A stretch of DNA of 64,000 nucleotides from Actinomycetota bacterium (GTDB lineage Bacteria; Actinomycetota; Thermoleophilia; Miltoncostaeales; Miltoncostaeaceae). The stretch spans positions 270,001 through 334,000 of the forward strand of contig VGCE01000001.1 of NCBI GenBank assembly GCA_016870155.1, given 5' to 3'. Every line of letters begins with the position of its first letter. Position 1 is the stretch's first letter. Shown piece by piece: positions 1 to 9,028 of the stretch. The position numbers and the translations under genes are program-made. The notes under the pieces are model-generated. The model searched no databases and had not been told where the DNA came from. It saw only the letters and a list, made by a program, of their open reading frames with translations.

Positions 1-115
1 CCGTGGGGTCGACCCCCAGCTTCACGCGCAGGGGCGCGCCCTGCGCGAGGCGGTCCACGAGATCCCCGGGCGGCTGCACGTCCACGGCGCGCGCCAGGAG
101 GCCGTGGGTGCTCAT
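1..115 (-). CDS. tyrS: Tyrosyl-tRNA synthetase, N-terminal fragment (cut by window edge)
   Basis: Only the first 38 codons lie in the window. The protein begins MSTHGLLARAVDVQ and reaches LRVKLGVDPT, the start of the class I synthetase motif that in TyrS continues into the HIGH-like signature. The enzyme charges tRNA-Tyr in the cytosol. The ATG at 113-115 is preceded by a GGGGG Shine-Dalgarno about 6 bases upstream. It is the last gene seen of the long minus-strand amino-acid block and follows the DNA glycosylase gene after 61 bases. TrpS has a similar fold but a different N-terminus, so TyrS is favoured. Confidence 0.8.
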   Translation of the reverse strand, partial: MSTHGLLARAVDVQPPGDLVDRLAQGAPLRVKLGVDPT

Positions 116-176
116 TCGCGGACCCCCGGCATACGGCCCTCCTCATCCGAAGATCGTCCTGATGCGGGGGTCGTCC

Positions 177-767
177 TCATGCGTTGATGCTCCTGGGAAT
201 CGGTCGGGAGAGGTAACGCGAATCGCAATCCACCATACGCCACTGCAGCTCGGTTGCCTGCGAGATGCCGATGCGCGGGGCGGATGCCACCTCGGGCTCA
301 TGGCGCCTGCGGCCCACGTGCAGGCCGGCCTCGACCAGCGAAAGGCCATCGAGGTCGCCGGTGATGCCCAGGGCCTGCGTGAGCCGACCAGGGCCGGCGC
401 AGAGCAGGCGGTCGTCGTCGATGCCGCGCCGGTCGCGCATGGAATCGATCCCATGCGTGGGCTCGATGGCGCGGATGAGCACCGCGGCGCCCGTGCCCGG
501 CTGCTCGGTGACCAGGTTCAGGCACCAGTGGATGCCGTGGATGAGGTACACGTACACCGTGCCCGGGGGGCCGAACATCGACCGGCACCGCCCGGTCTCG
601 CCCCTGTAGGAGTGCGAGGCCGGATCGCGCTGGCCGTAGGCCTCGGCCTCCACGATCACGCCGCCCGCGCCGCCATAGGACAGCTCGCACCCGATGACCT
701 GCTCGGCCACCACCTCGGGCGGGCGGTCGAAGAACGCCCGGCCAACGGCCCGGGCGCGGCGGGTCAC
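177..767 (-). CDS. mpg: 3-methyladenine DNA glycosylase (AAG/MPG family)
   Basis: This 196-residue protein matches the usual size of bacterial AAG-type glycosylases, which flip out and excise alkylated purines. The hallmark segment is visible around residues 40-75: VIVEAEAYGQRDPASHSYRG with the catalytic Glu, followed by FGPPGTVYVYLIHG, the DNA-intercalating and nucleobase-pocket region. A late GPGRLTQALGI segment is also typical of the family. The gene overlaps the end of argH by 4 bases (ATGA), so it is translationally coupled to an unrelated biosynthetic gene. Placement next to tyrS is seen in some other bacteria. No active-site change is apparent. Confidence 0.9.
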   Translation of the reverse strand: MTRRARAVGRAFFDRPPEVVAEQVIGCELSYGGAGGVIVEAEAYGQRDPASHSYRGETGRCRSMFGPPGTVYVYLIHGIHWCLNLVTEQPGTGAAVLIRAIEPTHGIDSMRDRRGIDDDRLLCAGPGRLTQALGITGDLDGLSLVEAGLHVGRRRHEPEVASAPRIGISQATELQWRMVDCDSRYLSRPIPRSINA

Positions 768-2149
768 CAGGCCTCCACCCGCTGCTCGATCCGCGTGAGC
801 TGCTCGACCACCCGGGCGCGGGCGGTGCCGCCAGGCACGTCCTTGCCCTCCGCTGACGCCTCGGCGGTGAGCTGCGGTAGCTCCACGCCCTGCAGACCCG
901 ACGCGGCGAGGTCGTCCGGCGTGGCATCGGCAAGCCCCACGCCCCGATCGGCACAGGCCCTCACCAGCGCCCCGACGGCCTCATGGGCCTTGCGGAAGGG
1001 CCACCCCTGGCGCACCAGGGCGTCGGCAAGGTCGGTGGCAGCCAGGAACCCCTCATCAGCCGCGGCCGCCATGGCATCGGCGTCAAAACGCGCCGTGGCA
1101 ACCATGCCCGTGATCGCCGGCAGCAGCAGGTCGATGGTGTCCGCGGCATCGAACAGGTAGTGCTTGTCGTCCTGGAGGTCCTTGTTATACGCCAGGGGCA
1201 GGCCCGAGAGCGCGCCGAGCAGCCCGCTGAGGTCGGCCGTGAGCCGCGCGGCCTTGGCGCGCGCGAGCTCGGCGGCGTCGGGGTTCTTCTTCTGGGGCAG
1301 CATCGACGAGCCGGACGCGTAGGCGTCGTCCACCTCCACGAACCCGGCCTCCTCCGACGACCACCACACGAACTCGGCGCCGAGGCGCGACAGATGCACG
1401 CCCATCTGCGCGGCGAAGGCCAGGTAGTCGACGAGGGCGTCACGGTTGCTCACGGCATCCATGCTGTTCGGCGTGATGCCGGTGAACCCGAGCTCATCGG
1501 CCGTGGCCTGCCGGTCGATGTCGAAGCCGCTGCCCGCGAGCGCGCCGCTGCCAAGAGGGCTCTCCCCCGCCGACTCCATGGCGAACATCAGCCGCCGGTG
1601 GTCGCGGTCGATCATCCAGGCGTACGCCAGCAGGTGGTGCGCCAGCCGCACGGGCTGCGCCCTCTGGAGGTGCGTGTAGCCGGGCATCAGGACGTCCATG
1701 CCGGCCCGCGCCTGCGCGATGAGCGCCCGGGCCAGCGCCTTCAGCGCCGCGGCCTGGGCCTCGCAGCGGCCCCTGAGCCACAGCAGGGTGTCGGTGATCA
1801 CTTGGTCGTTGCGGCTGCGCCCGGTGTGCAGGCGCCGGCCGGCATCACCGGCGAGCTCGGTGAGCCTGCGCTCCACGGCGGTGTGGATGTCCTCATCCCC
1901 GGGCTGAAAGGCGAACGTGCCCGCGGCGAACTCGCTCTCCACGTGGGCAAGCCCGGCGTCGATGGCCGCGGCGTCATCGGCCGGGATGATCCCCTGGGCG
2001 CCCAGCATGCGCGCGTGTGCGCGGGATCCCCGGATGTCCTCCTGCCACAGGCGCTGGTCCACCGAAAGCGACGCGTTCAGGGCGTCAAAGGCCTCGGCGG
2101 GCGAGCCCTCGAACCGGCCGCCCCAGAGCCTCGACGCGTCGTCGCTCAT
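764..2149 (-). CDS. argH: Argininosuccinate lyase
   Basis: The 461-residue enzyme cleaves argininosuccinate to arginine and fumarate, the last step of arginine synthesis. It begins MSDDASRLWGGRF, the canonical ArgH start, and carries the fumarase/aspartase-superfamily signature GSSMLPQKKNPDAAE near residue 280. Length equals the family norm. The open frame extends upstream without a stop, but the ATG at 2147-2149 overlaps the stop of the preceding aminotransferase gene (ATGA) and fits the family N-terminus, so it was chosen. No other arginine gene is in the window, so argH is detached from a classical arg operon. Confidence 0.96.
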   Translation of the reverse strand: MSDDASRLWGGRFEGSPAEAFDALNASLSVDQRLWQEDIRGSRAHARMLGAQGIIPADDAAAIDAGLAHVESEFAAGTFAFQPGDEDIHTAVERRLTELAGDAGRRLHTGRSRNDQVITDTLLWLRGRCEAQAAALKALARALIAQARAGMDVLMPGYTHLQRAQPVRLAHHLLAYAWMIDRDHRRLMFAMESAGESPLGSGALAGSGFDIDRQATADELGFTGITPNSMDAVSNRDALVDYLAFAAQMGVHLSRLGAEFVWWSSEEAGFVEVDDAYASGSSMLPQKKNPDAAELARAKAARLTADLSGLLGALSGLPLAYNKDLQDDKHYLFDAADTIDLLLPAITGMVATARFDADAMAAAADEGFLAATDLADALVRQGWPFRKAHEAVGALVRACADRGVGLADATPDDLAASGLQGVELPQLTAEASAEGKDVPGGTARARVVEQLTRIEQRVEAW

Positions 2150-3288
2150 GCCGCCCCCGCCCCCACGGCGCCTGCCGCACTGGCCCTCTCGGCCTGGATG
2201 GCCCGGTCGAGGGCGCCGCACACCCGGTCGACCTGCTCCTCGGTCATCTCGCAGAAGAACGGCAGCGCGATGGTGGATGCGCTGATGGACTCGGTGATGG
2301 GCAGCTCGCCCGGCCCGTGGCCGTGGGCCTCGCGGTAGTACGGCTGCAGGTGGATGCACGGCAGGTAGGGCTTGGCCGATACCCCCTCGGCCTCGAGGCG
2401 GCCGATGATGGCGTCGCGGTCGAGGTCGGCGTCCAGCCTTGGCGCGTACACGAACCACGAGCGCCGCTGCGAGCCCTCGTACATGGGCGTGACACCCTCG
2501 ATGTGCTGCACGCGGTCCTGGTACATGCCGGCGACCTGCGCCCGGACGTCCTGCATCCAGTCGAGGCGCTCCAGCTGGGCCACGCCGATGGCGGCGTGCA
2601 CGTCGGACAGCCGGTAGTTGAACCCCAATCGCGAGTGCACCAGCCACGCGCCGTCGTCTGAGCGCCCCTGGTTGGTGAGGCTCTTCAGCAGCGTGTAGAG
2701 GTCGTCGTCGTCGGTGAGCACCACCCCACCCTCGGCGGTGGTGAGCTGCTTGTTGGCGTAGAAGCCGAACACCGCCGGGTGCCCGAACGTGCCCAGCTTG
2801 CGGCCGTTGAGGTCGCCGTCGATGCTCTGGCAGGCGTCCTCCACGATTCCCAGCCCGTGGCGATTGGCGATCTCCACGAGCGCGGGCACGTCGGCCGGGT
2901 GGCCGAAGATGTCCACGATGAGTATCGCCTTGGTGCGCGGCGTGATGGCCGCCTCCACCGCCGCGGGGTCCATGTTGAACGTGAGCGGATCGACCTCGGC
3001 GAACACCGGCGTGGCGCCCGTGTAGAGGATGACGTTGGCGGACGCCACGAATGAGAACGACGAGGTGATGACCTCGTCCCCGGGCCCCACGCCGAGCGCG
3101 TGCAGGCAGCAGTGCAGGCCCGCGGTGCCCGACGAGCACGCGACGGCATGCCTGGTGCCGATGCGATCGGCCCACATGCGCTCGAACCGCGTGACGGCGG
3201 GCCCCAGTGACAACTGGCGCGAGCGCAGCACATCATCCACCAACTCGCGCTCGCGATCGCCGATCACGGGCCGCGCGAGGGGGATCAT
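2146..3288 (-). CDS. DegT/DnrJ/EryC1/StrS-family PLP aminotransferase
   Basis: A fold-type I aminotransferase of about 380 residues. The N-terminus MIPLARPVIGDRERE is typical of sugar (nucleotide-linked) aminotransferases; CSSGTAGLHCCLHALGVGPGDEV forms the cofactor pocket (residues about 50-72), and FYANKQLTTAEGG holds the Schiff-base lysine. Family members usually aminate keto-sugars for cell-surface glycans, so its place between cimA and argH is odd. The substrate cannot be read from sequence. An alternative GTG start at 3303 overlaps the cimA stop (GTGA) and would add five residues; neither start has an ideally spaced Shine-Dalgarno, and the ATG gives the family's usual N-terminus. Confidence 0.88.
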   Translation of the reverse strand: MIPLARPVIGDRERELVDDVLRSRQLSLGPAVTRFERMWADRIGTRHAVACSSGTAGLHCCLHALGVGPGDEVITSSFSFVASANVILYTGATPVFAEVDPLTFNMDPAAVEAAITPRTKAILIVDIFGHPADVPALVEIANRHGLGIVEDACQSIDGDLNGRKLGTFGHPAVFGFYANKQLTTAEGGVVLTDDDDLYTLLKSLTNQGRSDDGAWLVHSRLGFNYRLSDVHAAIGVAQLERLDWMQDVRAQVAGMYQDRVQHIEGVTPMYEGSQRRSWFVYAPRLDADLDRDAIIGRLEAEGVSAKPYLPCIHLQPYYREAHGHGPGELPITESISASTIALPFFCEMTEEQVDRVCGALDRAIQAERASAAGAVGAGAA

Positions 3289-3299
3289 GTCATCCGGGC

Positions 3300-4895
3300 T
3301 CACGCCTCCCGCGCCCCGGCGGTGCTCGGCACGGCGGCGCGTCGCACGCCGTAGTCGAGGCTGTCCACCAAGGCGTCCCACGAGGCGGCGATGACGTTCT
3401 GGTTGACACCCATGGTCGACCAGGTGGACGTGCCGTCGGTGGAGTCGATGAGCACGCGCGTCGTGGCGTCGGTGCCATGGCCCTCGTCGAGGATGCGCAC
3501 CTTGAAGTTGACAAGCGAGATCTGCTCGAGGCCCGGCACGCGACCGGCCAGCGCCTGGCGCAGTGCCCTGTCGAGCGCGTTCACCGGGCCATTGCCCTCG
3601 GCGGTGGCCACGAGGCGCGCGCCGTCGTGGTGCAGGCGAACGGTGGCCTCGGTCATCACCCGGCTGGTCTCGTCGCGCTCTGTGATGACCCGGAATGACT
3701 CGAGCACGAACACCGGCTCATGCACCCCGGCCTCGCGCTCGAGCAGGATCGTGAATGACGCGTCGGCCACCTCGAAGTGGTAGCCCTCATGCTCGAGCTC
3801 CTTAATGCGCGCCAGGATGCGCGGAGCCAGGTCGGGATCGGCCTCGACGTCGATTCCCGCCTCGCGGGCCCTCTCGAGCACCACGTGGCGGCCCGAGAGC
3901 TCGCTCACCTTCATGCCGCGCTCGTTGCCCACCAGCGCGGGGTCGAGGTGCTCGAACGTGCGCGGGTCCGACACCATTCCGGCCACGTGCATTCCCCCCT
4001 TGTGCGCGAAGGCGTTGGCGCCCACGTACGGGGCCCAGGCATCGGGCGGCATGTTGGCGGTCTCGGCGGCCCAGTGCGACAGCCGCGTGAGCTCCTCGAG
4101 GCCGCCGGGCCTCAGTACGTCGAAGCCCATCTTGAGCGCGAGCGACGGCGCGATGGAGATCAGGTTTGCGTTGCCGCAGCGCTCGCCCCAGCCGTTGATG
4201 GTGCCCTGCACCTGCCGGGCGCCCTGCGTGACGGCCGCGAGCGAGTTGGCCACGGCGCACTCGGCGTCGTTGTGGGTGTGGATGCCGATGCGGGCGTCCG
4301 GCAGCGCGGCCACCACCTCACCCGAGATGCGCTCGACGTCCGTGGGCAGCGTTGCGCCGTTGGTGTCGCACAGCACGAGCCACGACGCGCCGTTGGCGTG
4401 CGCGGCCTTCAGGCACTCGATGGCGTAGCCGGGGTGCTCGCGGTAGGCGTCAAAGAAGTGCTCGGCGTCGTAGAAGACGTCCTTGCCCTCTGACAGCAGG
4501 AACGCCACTGACTCGCCGATCATCGCGAGGTTCTCCTCGCGCGACACCTTGGTGACCTTCTGCAGGTGCAGGTCCCAGGTCTTGCCCACGATCGTGGACA
4601 CCGGCGCGAAGCACTCCACCATGATGCGCAAACCCGGGTCTTGGTCGGGCGGGGTGTTGCGCCGGCGCGTCATGCCGAACGCCGCGATGCGGGCGTCGCC
4701 GAGGTCCTCGCACGCGAGCAGGTCGAAGAGCTGGCTGTCCTTGGGGTTGGACGACGGGAAACCCGCCTCCACCACGTCGAAGCCGACGTCGGCGAGCCGC
4801 AGGGCCACCTGCAGCTGCTCCCCCACCGAGAGGCTCATGCCCTCCCGCTGCATGCCGTCGCGCAGCGTGGTGTCATAAAGGAGGATGCGTTCCAT
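3300..4895 (-). CDS. cimA: (R)-citramalate synthase
   Basis: A 531-residue member of the homocitrate/isopropylmalate/citramalate synthase family. The N-terminal TIM barrel has YDTTLRDGMQREGM (residues about 7-20), CDTNGATLP and the metal-binding HTHNDAECAVAN. A C-terminal LeuA-type allosteric domain follows (residues about 400-520). The length, the MQREGM variant and GTINGWGERCGN resemble CimA of the long type rather than LeuA, which is encoded separately nearby. CimA condenses pyruvate and acetyl-CoA, giving 2-ketobutyrate for isoleucine without threonine deaminase. The start ATG shares its A with the ilvE stop (TGATG). Confidence 0.9.
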   Translation of the reverse strand: MERILLYDTTLRDGMQREGMSLSVGEQLQVALRLADVGFDVVEAGFPSSNPKDSQLFDLLACEDLGDARIAAFGMTRRRNTPPDQDPGLRIMVECFAPVSTIVGKTWDLHLQKVTKVSREENLAMIGESVAFLLSEGKDVFYDAEHFFDAYREHPGYAIECLKAAHANGASWLVLCDTNGATLPTDVERISGEVVAALPDARIGIHTHNDAECAVANSLAAVTQGARQVQGTINGWGERCGNANLISIAPSLALKMGFDVLRPGGLEELTRLSHWAAETANMPPDAWAPYVGANAFAHKGGMHVAGMVSDPRTFEHLDPALVGNERGMKVSELSGRHVVLERAREAGIDVEADPDLAPRILARIKELEHEGYHFEVADASFTILLEREAGVHEPVFVLESFRVITERDETSRVMTEATVRLHHDGARLVATAEGNGPVNALDRALRQALAGRVPGLEQISLVNFKVRILDEGHGTDATTRVLIDSTDGTSTWSTMGVNQNVIAASWDALVDSLDYGVRRAAVPSTAGAREA

Positions 4896-5821
4896 CAGCC
4901 CGCCGGCGTCGCCGCTGTCACGTGCTCGAGCCAGTGCACCCACCGGGCGTCACGGCCATGCACCACCTCGTGGAACACGTGCTGCAGCCGCAAGGTGACG
5001 GGGCCGGGCTCGCCGACGAGGTGGTCGTCCACCGACCGCACCGGGCATACCTCGGCCGCGGTGCCGGTGACGAACACCTCATCCGCCTGGTACAGCTCGG
5101 CGCGCGCGAGGTCGCGCTCCACCACCTCGTAGCCCTCGGCGCGCGCGATCTCCATGATCGAGTTGCGCGTGATGCCCTCGAGAATGGATGCCGAGATGGG
5201 CGGCGTGCTGATGACTCCGTCCTTCACGATGAAGATGTTCTCGCCCGAGCCGTCGGTCACCATGCCGAGCTCGTTGAGCAGGATGGCCTCCTGGTAGCCC
5301 GCGTGCTGGGTCTCCATCTTGGCGAGGATCGAGTTGAGGTACTGCCCGCCGGCCTTGGCCGTGGCGGGGATGGTGTTGTTGCCGATGCGCCGCCAGCTCG
5401 AGATCTTGGCCTTGATGCCGTGCTTCATGCCGTCCTCGCCCAGGTAGGCGCCCCACACCCAGGCGGCGATGGCGATGTCGACGGGAGCCTCGACGGGGTT
5501 GAGCCCCATCACTCCGTACCCGCGCATGGCAATGGGCCGGATGTAGGCCTCGTGCAGGCCATTCGCTGCGATCACCTGGTGCACCGCGGTGCGCAGCTCC
5601 TCGTGCGAGAACGGCAGGGGCATGTAGTACTGCGCCGCCGAGCGCTCGAGGCGCAGGAGGTGCTGGTCGAGCCGGAACACCGCGGGGCCGTCCCCGGTCT
5701 CGTAGGCGCGAATGCCCTCGAACACCGACGTGCCGTAATGAAGGGCATGCGTGAGCACGTGGACGGTGGCATCTGCCCAGTCCACGAGCGACCCGTTCAT
5801 CCAGATCTTGTCGGCTTCCAT
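4895..5821 (-). CDS. ilvE: Branched-chain amino acid aminotransferase (class IV)
   Basis: This 308-residue PLP enzyme performs the last transamination of valine, leucine and isoleucine synthesis. It starts MEADKIWMNGSLVDW and has the class IV features ALHYGTSVFEGIRAYE, the PLP-lysine segment AKAGGQYLNSILAK (Lys near residue 160) and the signature around MVTDGSGENIFIV. Length equals E. coli IlvE. It sits between leuB and cimA, joined to cimA by a TGATG overlap, so pathway genes for ketoacid formation and amination are co-transcribed. Confidence 0.95.
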   Translation of the reverse strand: MEADKIWMNGSLVDWADATVHVLTHALHYGTSVFEGIRAYETGDGPAVFRLDQHLLRLERSAAQYYMPLPFSHEELRTAVHQVIAANGLHEAYIRPIAMRGYGVMGLNPVEAPVDIAIAAWVWGAYLGEDGMKHGIKAKISSWRRIGNNTIPATAKAGGQYLNSILAKMETQHAGYQEAILLNELGMVTDGSGENIFIVKDGVISTPPISASILEGITRNSIMEIARAEGYEVVERDLARAELYQADEVFVTGTAAEVCPVRSVDDHLVGEPGPVTLRLQHVFHEVVHGRDARWVHWLEHVTAATPAG

Positions 5822-5883
5822 ACTGCGACGGCCCTTCGTCGTGTGGTTGACCCGGGCTCGGCTGCCCGCGTATCAGCTGGAGT

Positions 5884-6936
5884 CTACCCCGCCGCGGAGA
5901 TCAGCAGTTCGCCCATCTCGTGGGTGGAGCACCCGCCGCCCAGGTCGCGCGTGCTGTGGCCCAGCGAGAGCACCTGGTCCACGGCGGTCTCGATGGCGCC
6001 CGCGCCCCTGGGGGCGTCCAGCGAGTACCGCAGCATCATCGCGGCGGAAAGGCAGGTGGCGATGGGGTTTGCGATGCCCTGGTCAGCGATGTCCGGGGCC
6101 GACCCGTGCACGGGCTCGTACAAGCCCGGGCCGTGACCGCCGAGGCTCGCCGAGGGCAGCAGGCCGATGGAGCCGCTGATCATCGCGGCCTCGTCCGAGA
6201 GGATGTCGCCGAACATATTCTCGGTGACGATCACGTCGAAGTCGGCCGGGCGGCTGACCAGCTGCATGGCGGCATTGTCCACCAGCATGTGCTCCAGCTC
6301 AACGTCGGGATGCTCCTCGGCCACGCGCATCACCTCTTCGCGCCACAGCCGCGAGCTCTCGAGCACGTTGGCCTTGTCGACCGAGGTCACCTTGCCGCGG
6401 CGGGCCAGGGCCGACTCGAACGCCACCTCGGCTACGCGGCGCACCTCGGCGCGGCTGTACGTGCACGTGTCGTAGGCGCTGTCGCCCTCCCGGCCGCTCG
6501 TGCCGAAGTAGATGCCGCCGGTGAGCTCGCGCACCACCAGCAAGTCGGTGCCCTCGATGCGCTCCGTGCGCAGCGGGCTGCTCTCGTACAGCGACGGGAT
6601 GGGCTTGACCGGCCGCAGGTTCGCGAACAAGCCCAGGCCGGCGCGCAGCGCCAGGAGCGCCTGCTCGGGGCGCGGGTCGTCGGGGTTGGTGGTGTCCCAC
6701 TTGGGCCCGCCCACCGCGCCCAGCAGCACGGCGTCGGCCGCCTGGCACTCCTCCATCACGCCATCGGGCAGGGGCTTGCCGTGGGTGTCGATGGCGCAGC
6801 CACCCACCGCGTGGGAGTCCCAGTCCACCTGCATCTCGTCGAGGTGCGCAACGTGGTCCACGAGGCGGCGCGCCTCGCCGATGACCTCGGGCCCGATGCC
6901 GTCACCGGGCAGCAGTATGACCTTGACCTCACGCAT
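5884..6936 (-). CDS. leuB: 3-isopropylmalate dehydrogenase
   Basis: A 350-residue NAD-dependent beta-decarboxylating dehydrogenase that turns 3-isopropylmalate into 2-ketoisocaproate for leucine. The start MREVKVILLPGDGIGPEV is canonical. LGAVGGPKWD, the substrate-binding arginine region (GLFANLRPV), DKANVLESSRLW and the metal-binding NMFGDILSDEAAMISGSIG segment are all visible in order. It follows leuD by 30 bases in the leu operon and appears intact. Confidence 0.95.
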   Translation of the reverse strand: MREVKVILLPGDGIGPEVIGEARRLVDHVAHLDEMQVDWDSHAVGGCAIDTHGKPLPDGVMEECQAADAVLLGAVGGPKWDTTNPDDPRPEQALLALRAGLGLFANLRPVKPIPSLYESSPLRTERIEGTDLLVVRELTGGIYFGTSGREGDSAYDTCTYSRAEVRRVAEVAFESALARRGKVTSVDKANVLESSRLWREEVMRVAEEHPDVELEHMLVDNAAMQLVSRPADFDVIVTENMFGDILSDEAAMISGSIGLLPSASLGGHGPGLYEPVHGSAPDIADQGIANPIATCLSAAMMLRYSLDAPRGAGAIETAVDQVLSLGHSTRDLGGGCSTHEMGELLISAAG

Positions 6937-6966
6937 TGCGGTTCCTTCGTTCGTCTCGGACGTGGT

Positions 6967-7566
6967 TCAAAGCAGGACGGTGGTGACCGGGCCCTGGCGC
7001 TCGCGCGAGGCCTCGTAGGCGGCGATGTCGGCGTCCTTCAGCATGGTGAGGCCGATGTCGTCCCAGCCGTTCAGCAGGCGGTCGCGCACGCTGTCCTCGA
7101 TGTGGAACTCCACGGCGCGGCCATCGGGGAAGGCCACCACGCACTCCTCGAGGTCGACGGTCATCTCGGTGCCGGGCTGGTCGATGGCCTCCTGCATGAT
7201 GGTGCGCACGTCATCCCCGGGAAGGATGACGGGCAGCATGCCGATCTTCGTGCAGTTGGTGCGGAAGATGTCGGCGAACGACGGCGCGATCACGACGTCG
7301 AAGCCGTAGTCCTGGATCGCCCACGGGGCGTGCTCGCGCGAGGACCCGCAGCCGAAGTTGCGGCCGGCCACGAGGATGCGGGCGCCCTCGTACTCGGGGC
7401 GGTCGAGGATGTAGAAGTCCTCGTCCTTCCAGTCGAAGAACAGGAACTCGCCGAACCCCGTGCGCTCGACGCGCTTGAGGAACTGCTTCGGGATGATCTG
7501 GTCGGTGTCGACGTCGGCCCGGTCGAGCGGGGCCACCTTCGACGTGACGATGGTGAGGGGCTTCAT
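6967..7566 (-). CDS. leuD: 3-isopropylmalate dehydratase small subunit
   Basis: The 199-residue swivelling subunit pairs with LeuC to isomerise 2- to 3-isopropylmalate. It starts MKPLTIVTSKVAPLDRADVDTDQIIP, as LeuD proteins do, and contains GRNFGCGSSREHAPWAI near residue 70, the conserved substrate-contacting loop. The open frame continues upstream through leuC sequence, but the ATG at 7564-7566 lies 11 bases after the leuC stop behind a GGGGAGGC Shine-Dalgarno and was chosen on family alignment. Confidence 0.95.
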   Translation of the reverse strand: MKPLTIVTSKVAPLDRADVDTDQIIPKQFLKRVERTGFGEFLFFDWKDEDFYILDRPEYEGARILVAGRNFGCGSSREHAPWAIQDYGFDVVIAPSFADIFRTNCTKIGMLPVILPGDDVRTIMQEAIDQPGTEMTVDLEECVVAFPDGRAVEFHIEDSVRDRLLNGWDDIGLTMLKDADIAAYEASRERQGPVTTVLL

Positions 7567-7577
7567 TTCGGCCTCCC

Positions 7578-8993
7578 CTATGCGCCCGCGAGGGCGACGT
7601 CGAAGGTGCGGACGTCCACGAGGTGCCCGGTGATGGCCGCGGCGGCGGCCATGGCGGGGCTCACCAGGTGGGTGCGGCCACCCTTGCCCTGGCGTCCCTC
7701 GAAGTTGCGGTTGCTGGTGCTGGCGCAGCGCTCGCCCGGCTCGAGGATGTCGGGGTTCATCCCCAGGCACATCGAGCAGCCGGCGTCGCGCCACTCGAAC
7801 CCTGCCGTGCGGAACACCTCGTCCAGGCCCTCTTCCTCGGCCTGGGCCTTGACGGCCATCGAGCCCGGCACCACCATGGCGCGCATGCCGTCCTTCACCG
7901 TGTGGCCCCGCACCACCTCGGCGGCGGCGCGAAGGTCCTCGATTCGACCGTTGGTGCACGAGCCCAGGAACACCGTGTCGATGGCGATGTCCTCCATCGC
8001 CTCGCCCCCCTGCAGGCCCATGTACTCGAGCGACCTGCGCACGGCCTCCTGGTCGGTGAGGTCGTCGTACTGCCCGGGCGTGGGAACGCGGCCAGTGATG
8101 GGCGCCACCATGCCGGGGGTGGTGCCCCACGTCACCTGCGGGGCCAGCGACGGAACATCCACGTCCATCTCGCGGTCGAACTCCGCGTCGGGGTCGCTCG
8201 GCAGGTCGCGCCAGCGCCCCACTGCCGCGGCGAAGTCGTCCGGCGCGGCCATACGGCCCTCCACGTAGGCGAACGTGGTGTCGTCGGGCGCCACCATTCC
8301 GGCGCGCGCGCCGCCCTCGATGGACATGTTGCACACGGTCATGCGGCCCTCCATGGTGAGGCCGCGGATCGCCGGCCCGGCGTACTCCACCACGTGGCCC
8401 TGCGCCCCCGCGACGCCCATCTGGCCGATGGCGCCGAGGATGAGGTCCTTGGCCACCACGCCCCGGGGAAGCTCGCCCTCGAAGTTGATGCGCATGGTGC
8501 GCGGCATGCCCTGCGGCAGCGTCTGGGTGGCCAGCACGTGCTCTACCTCGCTGGTGCCGATGCCGAAGGCCAGCGCGCCGAAGGCGCCGTGCGTCGAGGT
8601 GTGGCTGTCACCGCACACGATCGTCATGCCGGGCTGGGTGAACCCAAGCTCCGGGCCGATCACGTGCACGATGCCTTGGCGGGGGCTGGTGAGCGAGAAG
8701 AGCGGGATGCCGAATTCGGCGGCGTTCTTCTCGAGCGCCTCCACCTGCAGGCGCGAGAGCTCGTCCTCGATGCCCAGCTCGCGGCCCACGGTGGGCACGT
8801 TGTGGTCAACGGTGGCGAGGGTGCGGTCGGGGCGGCGCACGGCGCGGCCGGCCATGCGCAGGCCGTCGAACGCCTGCGGCGAGGTGACCTCGTGCACGAG
8901 GTGCAGGTCAATGTAGAGGATCGCCGGGCCGTCGGGGCTCTCGGGAACGACCTCATGGAGGTCCCACACCTTCCGGAACAGGGTCTTGCCCAC
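7578..8993 (-). CDS. leuC: 3-isopropylmalate dehydratase large subunit
   Basis: A 471-residue aconitase-family subunit carrying the [4Fe-4S] cluster. Cluster cysteines lie in [13 protein letters not shown] and in [11 protein letters not shown]. The substrate region [20 protein letters not shown] is typical of LeuC. The start is a GTG giving [16 protein letters not shown]; this matches the conserved LeuC N-terminus (MGKTL..K), so the upstream extension of the frame is rejected. It lies between leuA and leuD on the minus strand. Confidence 0.95.
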   Translation of the reverse strand: MGKTLFRKVWDLHEVVPESPDGPAILYIDLHLVHEVTSPQAFDGLRMAGRAVRRPDRTLATVDHNVPTVGRELGIEDELSRLQVEALEKNAAEFGIPLFSLTSPRQGIVHVIGPELGFTQPGMTIVCGDSHTSTHGAFGALAFGIGTSEVEHVLATQTLPQGMPRTMRINFEGELPRGVVAKDLILGAIGQMGVAGAQGHVVEYAGPAIRGLTMEGRMTVCNMSIEGGARAGMVAPDDTTFAYVEGRMAAPDDFAAAVGRWRDLPSDPDAEFDREMDVDVPSLAPQVTWGTTPGMVAPITGRVPTPGQYDDLTDQEAVRRSLEYMGLQGGEAMEDIAIDTVFLGSCTNGRIEDLRAAAEVVRGHTVKDGMRAMVVPGSMAVKAQAEEEGLDEVFRTAGFEWRDAGCSMCLGMNPDILEPGERCASTSNRNFEGRQGKGGRTHLVSPAMAAAAAITGHLVDVRTFDVALAGA

Positions 8994-9028
8994 TGCCTTG
9001 GTCCTCTCTGTCGTTCCCGGCCGCGCGG

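Noticed and set aside
983-2338. Long plus-strand open frame (451 codons) opposite argH
   Set aside because: It is antisense to a clear ArgH, has no family motifs and an Arg/Gly/Val/His-rich composition typical of high-GC mirror frames. The same reasoning excludes other very long antisense frames such as 5920-8268, 7623-9098, 18537-20399 and 57389-60121.
764-3175. 803-codon frame suggesting a fusion upstream of argH
   Set aside because: The upstream half is Arg/Gly-rich noise out of frame with the DegT aminotransferase; the ArgH start overlapping that gene's stop explains the region fully.
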